A stretch of DNA of 64,000 bases. Source: an uncultured Bacteroidales bacterium. GTDB taxonomy: Bacteria > Bacteroidota > Bacteroidia > Bacteroidales > F082. Position numbers and translations under genes: made by a program. This document shows, one piece after another, positions 8,522-19,218 of this stretch (positions are counted from its first letter, which is position 1; each line of letters starts with the position of its first letter). The notes below the pieces were generated by a model. That model was given only the letters and a program-made list of their open reading frames with translations. It made no database searches and was not told the origin of the DNA. The stretch covers positions 1 to 64,000 of the forward strand of contig CAMJRR010000013.1 in the NCBI GenBank assembly GCA_946408345.1. Direction: 5' to 3'.

Positions 8522-8529
8522 CAAATGTA
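8522..8529 (-). promoter_or_regulatory. promoter -7 box of the DUF1016 gene
   Basis: TACATTTG on the - strand matches TAnnTTTG and lies 11 bp before the first ATG at 8510. It separates the nuclease gene transcriptionally from the upstream POT gene, which ends in its own terminator. Confidence 0.55.
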
Positions 8530-8590
8530 TAAAAATGTTTGGTAAGAACACAAAAAACTTTATCCCTGCGCATTGTCAAAAATGGCATGA

Positions 8591-8620
8591 AAAAAAGCCG
8601 ACATCGCTGCCGGCTTTTTT
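8591..8620 (-). terminator. rho-independent terminator of the second POT gene
   Basis: AAAAAAGCCG and CGGCTTTTTT form a perfect 10-bp inverted repeat around a 10-nt loop, ending in a T-run. It lies 20 bp after the stop of the transporter gene ending at 8640. Confidence 0.85.
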
Positions 8621-8639
8621 CGCATTGAAAATTCAATGA

Positions 8640-10268
8640 TTATTTAGCGACTCTCTCAAGCCATTTCAGCATGCCGAGCATAATCGCCATGGAAGCGAGG
8701 CATATCAAAGCGAAGACAGCCCATGTCATCCACTGTTGCGGGAAAGCATTCAGCATTCTGACACCGAGGAAGATCAAGAGGTTGCCAACGGCTGTTGCTG
8801 ACAGCCACAAACCTTGACACATACCCACCAAGTGGCGTGGTGCAATCTTGGAAACGAACGACAGTCCGAGAGGCGAGATGAACAGCTCGGCCACGGTGAG
8901 GAAGAAGTAGGTCACAATCATCACCCACGGTCCGGTCTTCATAGCAGCCTTGTCAGCTTCCGGAAGGGCCTTGAATGCATCGCCAGACGGATAGTTGTGA
9001 ACCACGGCGATGATAATCAAGAAGATATAGGCGCATGCAGCGATAAACATACCCAAGGCAATTTTCTTAGGAGTGGACACTTCCTTGCCTTTGCGGATGA
9101 GGGAGGCAAAAATCCACATGATGATAGGCGTCAGCACGATCACGAAGAACGGGTTGATGAATTGCAATATCTCAGGCGCGAGAGCGCTGGTATCCACGAA
9201 GTCGCGGGCGAAAATGGTCAGCGACTGGGTGTTCTGGTGGAACGAGAACCAGAAGAACACGGCGATGCCGAGCACAGCATACAGGGCTGCCATACGCTGT
9301 TTGATTTCCTTGGCATCGGCCAGGCGTTCTGCTTCAGTATACTCTTGTGTTGCGGCTTTAACCTTTTTCACAGGATTCGGGAGTTTGTTCTTGACAGCAA
9401 CAAAGATGAACAAGGAGATAAGCATAGCCAACACCGAGAAGATGAAGGAGTAATGCACACCCGTGTTGTACACCTGGAGATAGTTCTGGCAGAAGGTGTC
9501 AAGATTTGCGCCCCCCGACAACTGGGTGAGATTTGACATGTCATTGCCTTCCATGGTGTCCATGATGAACTTGTGGCACAGACGCGGGAGGTCGGCATTG
9601 TAAATCAAACCCTTTGTCTTCAAATACCATTCACGGACGAGGGGAGCCACAAACGGGGCAATCACACCACCGATATTGATAAACACATAGAAAATCTGGA
9701 AGCCGCTGTCGCGCTTCTCCTTAGCCGAAGCAAGAGCCTCAGGACCTTGCTTGGCAGCCTCAGCCTCGAAGTCGTCGTACAACTGACCCACGATGGCTTG
9801 CAGGTTACCCTTGAAGAGACCATTACCGCATGCAATAAGCACCAAGGCAATCATAGCAAGGGCAAAACCACCACTGCTGAAAACAGGAATGGCAAGTAGG
9901 CCGTAACCGATAGCCATCACAACGATACCCGTAATGATGGTCTTCTTGTAGTTCTGTGTACGGTCGGCGATGATACCACCAGGCAGCGCAAGCACATAAA
10001 TCAAGAAATAGAACACGCCAAAGATAAGACCCGATGTTCCGTCGGAGATACCGAACTTGGAGCAGATGAATAGCACCAACACGGCATTCATGATGTAATA
10101 GCCGAAGCGCTCGCCCATGTTACTCAAGGCAGCGGCAATAAGGCCTTTAGGATGTTCTTTCTTGGCCTTGTTCAAGTAAAAGATCAAGAAAGGGATGACA
10201 ATGATTAAGATCATGACGAAAACCACCATCATCCTGTGGTTCTGCCAAAGATTTGCTAATGTACCCAT
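8640..10268 (-). CDS. POT/PTR-family oligopeptide transporter, second paralogue
   Basis: This 542-residue integral membrane protein is homologous to the POT protein at 5499-7181. It shares HPKGL, the ERFGYY core and the GTGLFKGNLQ-like block (here GNGLFKGNLQAIVGQLYDD). It has an extra N-terminal hydrophobic helix (about residues 10-30) before the POT core. The ExxER motif reads NMGERFGYY, with Asn for the first Glu as in its neighbour. A soluble insertion occurs near residues 160-180 (DDFEAEAAKQGPEAL). It has its own -7 box and its own terminator, so it is a separate unit from the nuclease gene. Confidence 0.92.
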   Translation of the reverse strand: MGTLANLWQNHRMMVVFVMILIIVIPFLIFYLNKAKKEHPKGLIAAALSNMGERFGYYIMNAVLVLFICSKFGISDGTSGLIFGVFYFLIYVLALPGGIIADRTQNYKKTIITGIVVMAIGYGLLAIPVFSSGGFALAMIALVLIACGNGLFKGNLQAIVGQLYDDFEAEAAKQGPEALASAKEKRDSGFQIFYVFINIGGVIAPFVAPLVREWYLKTKGLIYNADLPRLCHKFIMDTMEGNDMSNLTQLSGGANLDTFCQNYLQVYNTGVHYSFIFSVLAMLISLFIFVAVKNKLPNPVKKVKAATQEYTEAERLADAKEIKQRMAALYAVLGIAVFFWFSFHQNTQSLTIFARDFVDTSALAPEILQFINPFFVIVLTPIIMWIFASLIRKGKEVSTPKKIALGMFIAACAYIFLIIIAVVHNYPSGDAFKALPEADKAAMKTGPWVMIVTYFFLTVAELFISPLGLSFVSKIAPRHLVGMCQGLWLSATAVGNLLIFLGVRMLNAFPQQWMTWAVFALICLASMAIMLGMLKWLERVAK

Positions 10269-10329
10269 AATTGAGATTTTAAATGATTATTGAATTATTG
10301 AATTGATTTCTCGTTTTACAATTAACGGA

Positions 10330-10337
10330 CAAAAATA
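10330..10337 (-). promoter_or_regulatory. promoter -7 box of the second POT gene
   Basis: The - strand reads TATTTTTG, matching TAnnTTTG, 62 bp upstream of the ATG at 10268. Confidence 0.55.
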
Positions 10338-10400
10338 GGAAAATTATCAATGCCATCCCAAAATTGAAGAAAAAAGTCTTACGTATAGACAAAAAATCGC

Positions 10401-10408
10401 TACTTTTG
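10401..10408 (+). promoter_or_regulatory. valS promoter -7 box
   Basis: TACTTTTG matches TAnnTTTG and lies 114 bp upstream of valS. A REP-like sequence (10447-10471) falls in the resulting leader. Confidence 0.5.
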
Positions 10409-10446
10409 CCGATTGTTTGCGCATAAAAGGCTTGACTATTATATGT

Positions 10447-10471
10447 CGGCCCTTCGACAAGCTCAGGGACC
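10447..10471. repeat. REP-like sequence (family 1), single arm
   Basis: This 25-bp copy is identical to the first arm at 59076-59100 and close to the arm at 4155-4179. Its core is CCTTCGACAAGCTCAGGGAC. Here it is solitary and lies in the valS leader. Confidence 0.75.
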
Positions 10472-10521
10472 TTGGTTCAGTCCCGCATCAAACAACAATT
10501 CAACAATTAAACATCCTATAA

Positions 10522-13206
<2,685 letters not shown>

Positions 13207-13215
13207 TTTATACGG

Positions 13216-13242
13216 GTAGAGACGGTGCCGCACCGTCTCTAC
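13216..13242 (+). terminator. 27-bp palindrome after valS, probable terminator
   Basis: Arms GTAGAGACGGTGC and GCACCGTCTCTAC are perfect 13-bp inverted repeats around a single base, followed by a T-containing stretch (ACTATTTGTTTT). It begins 10 bp after the valS stop. The sequence also looks like a dispersed palindromic repeat adopted as a terminator. Confidence 0.6.
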
Positions 13243-13355
13243 TATTTGTTTTCAATGTCAACATTCTTTCCCAATTCTCATTTCTCTCATAAAACCCTTC
13301 GGCACACTCCCCCTTCCCTTACTTCCAGAGAGAAATGATCTTTTAAGTTCTTTTT

Positions 13356-14078
13356 TTACATAAAAAAGTACGCTATCAATCCTAGTAAACCTAACCCTCC
13401 AAACGCACAGACAAGTCCTATTATTATTGTTTTAATTTCTTTCTTTTCCTTGTTTTTCCATTCAGTTGGTTTTGATGAAAAATAAGGAATCAACTTATTA
13501 TCTGGAAATGAAGTACGAAGAATTGCCAAATAGTTTTCAAATTTGGTTTTACCTGCTTTTTCCACATCCCCATCTCTTTCTCCTTTTGCTTCAATTGTTG
13601 CGACAAGCGAATTTAAAGCCTTAACTAATTCATTTTCATCAGTAATATCGACATCCATATTTAGGATTTTTTCTCCTTCTGAATTGATTATTGGTTCATT
13701 TTCTTTCTCTCTGCTTTGTTTTTCACGATTTACGGTTCTATCATTGTCTTCATTATAATCTGCTTCATCAGTAATACCGTCACCATTATCTTCATAATAA
13801 CCGTCGTCAACCGCTTGTTTTACCACTTTGAATTGTGAGCGAGTGAATCCATCAGCTTGAATTGATTGTCCCCTATAAGGTATTATCTTAATAGTTCCAG
13901 CCAGTGTTAGTGAATTCGCACCCGAAAACTCAATCAAAGAGATGTTTTCATAAGGGATAGATTTGCTTCCTATGATTCCGCTTTTAATAGTTAATGAATT
14001 CCTCTCTAGAATAATTCTTGCAGGGACACCTTTTAATCCCCATAAAGGATTGGCAATTAAAGTATTTGACATAATCAT
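13356..14078 (-). CDS. hypothetical protein with PH-like N-terminal domain and C-terminal membrane anchor
   Basis: I do not recognise a named family for this 240-residue protein. Residues about 10-80 look like a bacterial PH-type beta sandwich (VPARIILERNSLTIKSGIIGSKSIPYE in outline, then SLIEFS and GTIKIIPYRG). A highly charged, acidic low-complexity stretch follows at about 90-140. A helical segment covers 150-215. A single hydrophobic helix ends the protein (IIGLVCAFGGLGLLGLIAYFF in outline). It may be tethered to the inner membrane with the PH-like domain in the cytoplasm. The gene is AT-rich, lies next to the Abi gene and is divergent from it. ATG at 14072 is an alternative start. Confidence 0.65.
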   Translation of the reverse strand: MIMSNTLIANPLWGLKGVPARIILERNSLTIKSGIIGSKSIPYENISLIEFSGANSLTLAGTIKIIPYRGQSIQADGFTRSQFKVVKQAVDDGYYEDNGDGITDEADYNEDNDRTVNREKQSREKENEPIINSEGEKILNMDVDITDENELVKALNSLVATIEAKGERDGDVEKAGKTKFENYLAILRTSFPDNKLIPYFSSKPTEWKNKEKKEIKTIIIGLVCAFGGLGLLGLIAYFFM

Positions 14079-14491
14079 TTACACTGATTCGTGACGTGCG
14101 CAACTTTTAATTTGCGGACTCCCGAACGCCAGATATTTTGAAATGACAAGCCATACAACGAAAGAAGCGCGGGAATCAACCTTTGCTTATCCCGCTATCG
14201 AGGCTCTCGCATTGCCCATTACGAAAGATAAGCAATGCATCAGCCCACGCTTTTGGTACGATATATTGAATTGGACAATACATACCAAAATTAGGGACAA
14301 TGACCATTGCGTTATCGCGTCGTAATTAGAATTTGCGAGATTCCGATAGCCGCGAATAAACGCCAGTTCAGCGTCTTTGTTTATATGTCTGCCGCTTGGA
14401 GTTGTGCCAAACGGCGATGCAAATATATACAAAATCCGATTGTACTACCTGTATTTTTGTTATTTTTGCGCTTTAATAATTCATCATCAAA
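14079..14491. other. 413-bp non-coding spacer with several short hairpins
   Basis: No convincing gene lies here. The segment is more GC-rich than its two AT-rich flanking genes. It carries short inverted repeats: GCGGGA/TCCCGC at 14169-14195, GCATTGC/GCAATGC at 14209-14238, and CAATG-AC-CATTG near 14298. Two outward-facing -7 boxes on the - strand (14286-14293 TAATTTTG and 14420-14427 TATATTTG) could start transcripts toward the PH-like gene. It may be a regulatory RNA leader or the remnant of a mobile element. I cannot tell which. Confidence 0.4.
14440..14468 (+). promoter_or_regulatory. promoter of the Abi gene
   Basis: TATTTTTG occurs at 14452-14459 and again at 14461-14468. A TTG at 14440-14442 lies 18 bp before the second box, fitting the Bacteroidota -33/-7 spacing. 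The Abi ATG follows at 14492. Confidence 0.55.
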
Positions 14492-15382
14492 ATGAAACAA
14501 GCCACCACATTAGACGAACAAATCTCCCTCTTGCGGTCACGCGGCATCCAAATCACCAATGAAGAGAAAGCGAAAGAAGTCCTGATGGACATCGGTTATT
14601 ATCGCTTAGGTTTTTACTTGTTCCCCTTTGAAAAGAGTTATCCAAGACTTAGAGGTAGAAAACATGAATACAAAGATGAAACAAAACTAAGCGATGCCGT
14701 TACCCTTTATTATTATGACTTTGACCTTCGGAATATTTTGCTACGCTACATTATCCGAATCGAGGTGACTTTTCGTACTTATATGATTTATGAGTTATCT
14801 AACAAATACAAGAACGAACCCACTTGGTTTATCAGCCCTCAAATTGTCAGTCAAAGTTTTATTCAATCTTTTGATAATGAGATATATAATGATAATTTTC
14901 GCAAAAATTCGGTAATTCAACGACATCACAGAAAATACATCAATGATAGATATGCTCCTGCTTGGAAAACCATTGAATTTATGACATTAGGCAATGTGCT
15001 GAAATTGTACAATAATTTAAAAGACATAGAAGACAAACGCATTATTTGTAGACATTTTGGAATCAATCAAACGGCAGTTTTTGAGAACTATATGGAGACC
15101 ATTCGTGTAATAAGAAACAAATGCGCTCATGGGTCTACTTTGTTTGATTTGTCCTTGTGCCAAAGTATCAAAAACGGACCAGCGGGAAGATTCCCAATAG
15201 GAGAAGCCCAAAGTTTGTCCGCTGCCATCAATGTCATATTGTATATGATAGGAACAATATCCCAGAATCGCAAAAACGACTTGTTGTCAGGTCTTTCTGA
15301 GATTTACAAAAGAGCTATTGACAAAAGTCCTGAAATTGAATGGATTATAAAAAATATCAAAAAAAGTATCAATAATTCGTAA
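14492..15382 (+). CDS. Abi_2 (AbiD/AbiF-type) abortive infection protein with HEPN motif
   Basis: The 296-residue protein matches the Abi_2/AbiD-AbiF family of phage-defence proteins. These carry a HEPN fold and are thought to act as RNases that halt the infected cell. Visible blocks are TLDEQISLLRSRGI (about 5-18), IGYYRLGFYLFPF (about 33-45), the YDFDLRN region near 73, and the HEPN Rx4H motif RNKCAH near residue 207. Length is typical. Codon use is AT-rich compared with flanking housekeeping genes, consistent with horizontal acquisition. It stands alone, with no toxin-antitoxin partner adjacent. The antiphage role is inferred from family. Confidence 0.88.
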   Translation: MKQATTLDEQISLLRSRGIQITNEEKAKEVLMDIGYYRLGFYLFPFEKSYPRLRGRKHEYKDETKLSDAVTLYYYDFDLRNILLRYIIRIEVTFRTYMIYELSNKYKNEPTWFISPQIVSQSFIQSFDNEIYNDNFRKNSVIQRHHRKYINDRYAPAWKTIEFMTLGNVLKLYNNLKDIEDKRIICRHFGINQTAVFENYMETIRVIRNKCAHGSTLFDLSLCQSIKNGPAGRFPIGEAQSLSAAINVILYMIGTISQNRKNDLLSGLSEIYKRAIDKSPEIEWIIKNIKKSINNS

Positions 15383-15400
15383 CAATTCCACAATTATTTG

Positions 15401-15505
15401 TACTTTTGCAAGCCGAAAAGTGCCGGTATAGTCTTTGTCACTATGCATTGCACTATAAAAGGTTTCAAATCGGGCTTCATCCTTTGTCGGTGAAGCCCGT
15501 TTGTT
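15401..15505 (+). ncRNA. candidate small transcript between a -7 box and a terminator
   Basis: TACTTTTG at 15401-15408 is a good -7 box on the + strand, yet no + strand gene follows. About 60 bp later comes the hairpin CGGGCTTCA/TGAAGCCCG with a T-rich tail. Between them lies TATAGT (15427-15432) paired with ACTATA (15452-15457). Together these could produce an RNA of about 90 nt. The terminator also serves slyD on the other strand, so the promoter may be chance. Confidence 0.3.
15471..15499. terminator. bidirectional-looking terminator between the Abi and slyD genes
   Basis: CGGGCTTCA and TGAAGCCCG form a 9-bp perfect stem with an 11-nt loop. The + strand has a T-rich tail (TTTGTTTTT). It lies 13 bp past the slyD-like stop on the - strand. 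Confidence 0.7.
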
Positions 15506-15511
15506 TTTGCA

Positions 15512-16036
15512 TCATTTGCACCCTTCGCAACCGCCATCGCAGTCACCGCCACAACCGGCGCAGCCACCTGCACCAAAGTCCTCATCAGTCGACTCGCGCA
15601 CATCAAGAATCTCACCCGAGAAATGGAGGTGTTTGCCCGCCATGTCATGGTTGAAGTCCATTTTCACGTGCTTGTCGCCAATCTCGCGTACGATACCAGC
15701 AATCGGGCGACCATCAGAGGTTTGCATCATCAGTTGGGCACCGACTTTCACCATGTCCATCAACACGTTGTTTTTCATGAACATGTTCTTGTCCAAGTCC
15801 ATGATGTAGTTCTCGTCGCGCTCGCCATAACCCTCTTCGGGAGTCAGGTGGAAGGCGTACTTGTCGCCAGGTTCCTTGCCCATGAGGTTCTCTTCGAACT
15901 TGGGCAGCAGCTGGTGCATGCCGAAGATGCACACAAAGGGGTTCTCTTTCGTGGTCTCCTGAAGGATAGGACCGTTTTCGTCGTTCTCACGCAGGACGTA
16001 GGTCATGGTGACAACGGATTGATCTTGAATTTTCAT
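15512..16036 (-). CDS. slyD: SlyD-like FKBP-type peptidyl-prolyl isomerase
   Basis: The 174-residue protein has an FKBP domain with an inserted IF chaperone flap. DQSVVTMTYVLR opens it, FGMHQLLPKFEENLMGKEPGD is the FKBP core and TPEEGYGERDEN marks the flap junction. The tail is rich in Gly and Cys (GAGGCAGCGGDCDGGCEGC), like the metal-binding tail of SlyD. It should fold proline-containing proteins and may bind nickel or zinc. The reading frame extends upstream, but the ATG at 16036 starts the recognisable domain. It lies 46 bp downstream of the VWA gene and may be cotranscribed. Confidence 0.9.
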   Translation of the reverse strand: MKIQDQSVVTMTYVLRENDENGPILQETTKENPFVCIFGMHQLLPKFEENLMGKEPGDKYAFHLTPEEGYGERDENYIMDLDKNMFMKNNVLMDMVKVGAQLMMQTSDGRPIAGIVREIGDKHVKMDFNHDMAGKHLHFSGEILDVRESTDEDFGAGGCAGCGGDCDGGCEGCK

Positions 16037-16082
16037 AGTGTTGAATTGTTTATTGTTGAATTGTTTAATTGTTGTTTCGGAT

Positions 16083-18155
16083 TTAATAACTGCCAAACAT
16101 TTTGCGCAAGAGCCATTCCACGGCAGCCAAGCCAATAAGCACGAAGAAGATCCACTTGGAGTGAATCAAGTCTTCGAAGCGGCTCTCATGGTGTTCAACG
16201 GAGGTAATGCGCGAATCATTGTGCAAGTCGGCAAAAAGTTGTTGCAACTCGCGAGCCGTATAGCAGTTTCCGTTGGTCAGGCGAGCGATGGTGTGCATAC
16301 GGTCGATTTCAGCAGTAAGTTGCTGTGCCTCAATGCCGATAGCCACCACACTAAAGGTGCCGTTCACATTGATCTTGCGCTCGCCCATCTGCGCTTGCAC
16401 CTTATAGGTATACAGGCCCTCGGGCAAAAGGCCAGCGTTCAATTCATAGTCGTGGTCGCGCTTCGAGAAAGTGTAGTCGTAGGTCTCCCCAGTCAGTTTA
16501 TTCTCGATTTGAATGGTCAGGTCGGGGTCGGTCACGAGTTCGTTGTTCGGGTTACGCAACTCAGCGGTGATGATGACAGGCTCGTTGCTATAGTAGGTCT
16601 CCTTGGCATAGATGGCCGAGCCGTCGTTGGCCGACAACAACAAGTATTTCAGCGACTTGGAGAACATCTCGTCAAACACATCGTGGTTCTTGTTTTGGTA
16701 ATACTCATACAGCCTCCAACGCCAGATGTTGGTACCAAACAGGAAGGCCATCTTGCGCCCATCGTTAGCAAAACTCAACAGCGGCAGTCCAGACTTAATG
16801 CCCATCACCTCTTGTAGCAACAAGTCATCGTGCGACTTTAAGGTGTTGATTTCCAGATGCGGCAAGGCCAAAGGCGGGTATTTCGCGAGGAGTTGCTCCG
16901 ACTTCGAGTCAAAGGTAAAGGTCGAGAAGGCCGTATTTTGGTGTGCCTTGACATCCATCAAGGTGTTGGTTGCGCCAGAATGCAAGGCAAAGACATTCTG
17001 CAACTTACTGAGCATATCGCGGTCGGTATCGTTGCCAATGATGAAGAAGACGGGCAGTTTCACGTTCTTGTCCAACTGCGCCTTCAAGGTGTTGAAATCC
17101 GTGCGCGCCGAGGGCACCTGATGCAGGATGACCAAGTCGTAGTTGCTGAACTCGGGTAGCGTCTCCTTGCCAAAGCAGAAGTCCACCTCGTAATTGTCGT
17201 TGAGCACGCTACGCAAGGCACCCAAGTCGGGATGCGGCGAGGCTGCTACACACAACAGCTTATATTTCTGGTCGAGCACCTCGACATAGATATGGCGCAC
17301 ATTGTTCAGCAATTGCTTCTCCTCGGCGATGCCGCTCACCTCGATGTCGATGGCCATCACGCCTTTCTTGGCGGCATCGAGCATGAAGTCAATTTCTTTG
17401 GAGAAGCGGTTGGACGGAATCTCGATGTCGCGCTTCTCGATAAGGCGACCACTTTCCTTGAGGGTCAGCTGGGCCTTGCGTCCGGCCAAGTCGCGGGCAG
17501 CGACCGTCACGCGGATGGGGAAGGTCGCGCCGAGCGACACCACCTTATTATAATGCACATTGCGGATGGCGAGGTCGGGATAAGAAACCGTGTCGCCCAA
17601 AACGACGGTATGGATGGGGAACGGGAAGTTCTCCGCCACCAACTCCGGCTCAAAGCCACGGTTGTAGATGCCGTCGGAGAATAATAGCACCGCCCCCACA
17701 TTGCGTTTGTAATATCTTCTGTCCAAAGTCTTTATAAGCGACGACAAGTCCGTCAGTTGGTCGGAGAAATCGAGTTGCTCGAAATCACGGACTTCCTCAC
17801 CAAAAAGGTATTCATCAACTTGAAAATCAGCGCTCAAGTCTTTCCTAAACTGCTCAAACTGGGTAAGATAATCCTTTTTGTAAAACGCCGAATCCTTGCA
17901 AAGGACGACGGACGAAGAATTATCGTGGGCAAGGATAATGGTTGGCGTTTCCACTGAACTGAACCTCTGCCTTATCAGCGGGTTGAAAAGCAGCAAAACC
18001 ACCAAGCCAACCATCATTGTTCGCAGTGCAAACAAAATGACATTCAAGGCTTTGCTGTAGTGTTGTTTCTTGTTGCGGAAATACAACAATGTGGCCGCTG
18101 CCAAACCAGCCAGCAGCGCCAAAGCTAACATCCAGATGGGGATTCCGATAGGCAT
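16083..18155 (-). CDS. large membrane protein with von Willebrand A-like domain
   Basis: The 690-residue protein has two N-terminal transmembrane helices (about residues 5-22 and 40-60). A VWA-like domain follows with a MIDAS-type DxSxS (DNSSS near residue 77) and LLFSDGIYNRG near 160. A long beta-rich region then includes a second alpha/beta module (YDLVILHQVPSA near 346) resembling the amidotransferase-like fold of Bacteroidota VWA proteins. A single C-terminal helix (FFVLIGLAAVEWLL) ends it. Members of this group are conserved in Bacteroidota but have no established function. Head of a unit with slyD, preceded by a -7 box. Confidence 0.8.
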   Translation of the reverse strand: MPIGIPIWMLALALLAGLAAATLLYFRNKKQHYSKALNVILFALRTMMVGLVVLLLFNPLIRQRFSSVETPTIILAHDNSSSVVLCKDSAFYKKDYLTQFEQFRKDLSADFQVDEYLFGEEVRDFEQLDFSDQLTDLSSLIKTLDRRYYKRNVGAVLLFSDGIYNRGFEPELVAENFPFPIHTVVLGDTVSYPDLAIRNVHYNKVVSLGATFPIRVTVAARDLAGRKAQLTLKESGRLIEKRDIEIPSNRFSKEIDFMLDAAKKGVMAIDIEVSGIAEEKQLLNNVRHIYVEVLDQKYKLLCVAASPHPDLGALRSVLNDNYEVDFCFGKETLPEFSNYDLVILHQVPSARTDFNTLKAQLDKNVKLPVFFIIGNDTDRDMLSKLQNVFALHSGATNTLMDVKAHQNTAFSTFTFDSKSEQLLAKYPPLALPHLEINTLKSHDDLLLQEVMGIKSGLPLLSFANDGRKMAFLFGTNIWRWRLYEYYQNKNHDVFDEMFSKSLKYLLLSANDGSAIYAKETYYSNEPVIITAELRNPNNELVTDPDLTIQIENKLTGETYDYTFSKRDHDYELNAGLLPEGLYTYKVQAQMGERKINVNGTFSVVAIGIEAQQLTAEIDRMHTIARLTNGNCYTARELQQLFADLHNDSRITSVEHHESRFEDLIHSKWIFFVLIGLAAVEWLLRKMFGSY

Positions 18156-18174
18156 TGTTTGCTCAAATGAGGTG

Positions 18175-18182
18175 CAAAGATA
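18175..18182 (-). promoter_or_regulatory. promoter -7 box of the VWA-slyD unit
   Basis: The - strand reads TATCTTTG, matching TAnnTTTG, 19 bp before the ATG at 18155. Confidence 0.55.
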
Positions 18183-18236
18183 GGAAATTTTCGGAAAGCA
18201 GCGAAGAGGTTATTTCTAAACCGACTTAACGAAGGT

Positions 18237-19073
18237 TTAATCATCACAACTACCTTGAATGATAGTGTTAAGGCTCTTCATTATGATAACGTCTCCAGGG
18301 TTTGGAGAGTATAAAAGATTAACACTTTGGCTGTAGTATATCATAGTCTCCATTCCATACCAAAAATCTTCAATTATAACGTTACCTTCGCTATCGGTGG
18401 ACATTTTGCCCGATATTATGATTGCATTCATTGGTAGGGAATTGGCAACAGGCATGTTTGTCTTGTTATAGCGAATCTCATAATAATAGATGGTAAAATA
18501 CTCGCTATTTCCTATGATATAGGCATGTTTGAAATCCTCAACTGTAAACCTACCGCTTTTGAAATAAGTTGGAGTGACTGGGGCATTGATAAAGTGCACA
18601 ACGTCGCTCTTGACACGGAAATAGGTGCTATCCGTATCAGACCTTTCCATAAAATAGAACGGGACTTCAGGAGTATTAACACCATATGGGCTTTTGTAAG
18701 TTAAGCTAAGTGTGTCAATCCCTTGATTTTTAAATTCAAAATAACGCGGTTCTGGAAAGATAACACCTGACACCAATCCAGAATACAGGCTTTCAGAGAC
18801 AGTGTTCACAATGAATACGTTCATTGAATCAGCCATGAAATCACCCATAACAGTAGGTGGCTTATCACCATAATACAGTAAATTGAGGGAGTCAAATAAA
18901 TGGAATAGTCGTTCTGGAATGTATTCGTTGATAGGTGGAATTTGATAAAAAACGACTGGAGCGTCAGGATTTTCAGGAATTGGTTGGTTGCTATCGTTGT
19001 CTTTTTTACATGAGGCGATCACTGCTAAAATGAGAATGAAAACCAATGTAGTAAACGTTGTTTTCCTAGTCAT
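18237..19073 (-). CDS. predicted lipoprotein of unknown function
   Basis: The 278-residue product starts with a lipoprotein signal peptide, MTRKTTFTTLVFILILAV, then IASC with the lipobox cysteine near residue 22, followed by KKDNDS. The mature part is beta-rich with many Tyr, Phe and Ser residues and no catalytic signature I recognise. It probably sits on the periplasmic or outer face of the outer membrane. The frame extends upstream, but the -7 box at 19108-19115 argues for the ATG at 19073. The stop lies 81 bp before the VWA gene start. Confidence 0.75.
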   Translation of the reverse strand: MTRKTTFTTLVFILILAVIASCKKDNDSNQPIPENPDAPVVFYQIPPINEYIPERLFHLFDSLNLLYYGDKPPTVMGDFMADSMNVFIVNTVSESLYSGLVSGVIFPEPRYFEFKNQGIDTLSLTYKSPYGVNTPEVPFYFMERSDTDSTYFRVKSDVVHFINAPVTPTYFKSGRFTVEDFKHAYIIGNSEYFTIYYYEIRYNKTNMPVANSLPMNAIIISGKMSTDSEGNVIIEDFWYGMETMIYYSQSVNLLYSPNPGDVIIMKSLNTIIQGSCDD

Positions 19074-19107
19074 AATGTTCTTATTTGTTAGTTTTATTAT
19101 TATGAAG

Positions 19108-19115
19108 CAAAGATA
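19108..19115 (-). promoter_or_regulatory. promoter -7 box of the lipoprotein gene
   Basis: The - strand reads TATCTTTG, 34 bp before the ATG at 19073. Confidence 0.5.
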
Positions 19116-19194
19116 CAACATTTTACTGGTTTTTTCTCAGTTTTAACTACATTGAATATTATTTTTCTTTCGAAGCAATTCCAAAGAAAAAGAC

Positions 19195-19202
19195 TATTTT
19201 TG
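19195..19202 (+). promoter_or_regulatory. glycosyltransferase promoter -7 box
   Basis: TATTTTTG lies 16 bp before the ATG at 19219. Confidence 0.55.
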
Positions 19203-19218
19203 CGGAAAATTTGCATCC

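Noticed and set aside
14187..14432. 81-codon antisense frame in the spacer before the Abi gene
   Set aside because: Starts close to a -7 box but has no recognisable domain and overlaps several hairpins; treated as non-coding.
15512..16135. 33-residue N-terminal extension of the SlyD-like protein
   Set aside because: It overlaps the end of the VWA gene and has no similarity to FKBP proteins; the ATG at 16036 fits the family.
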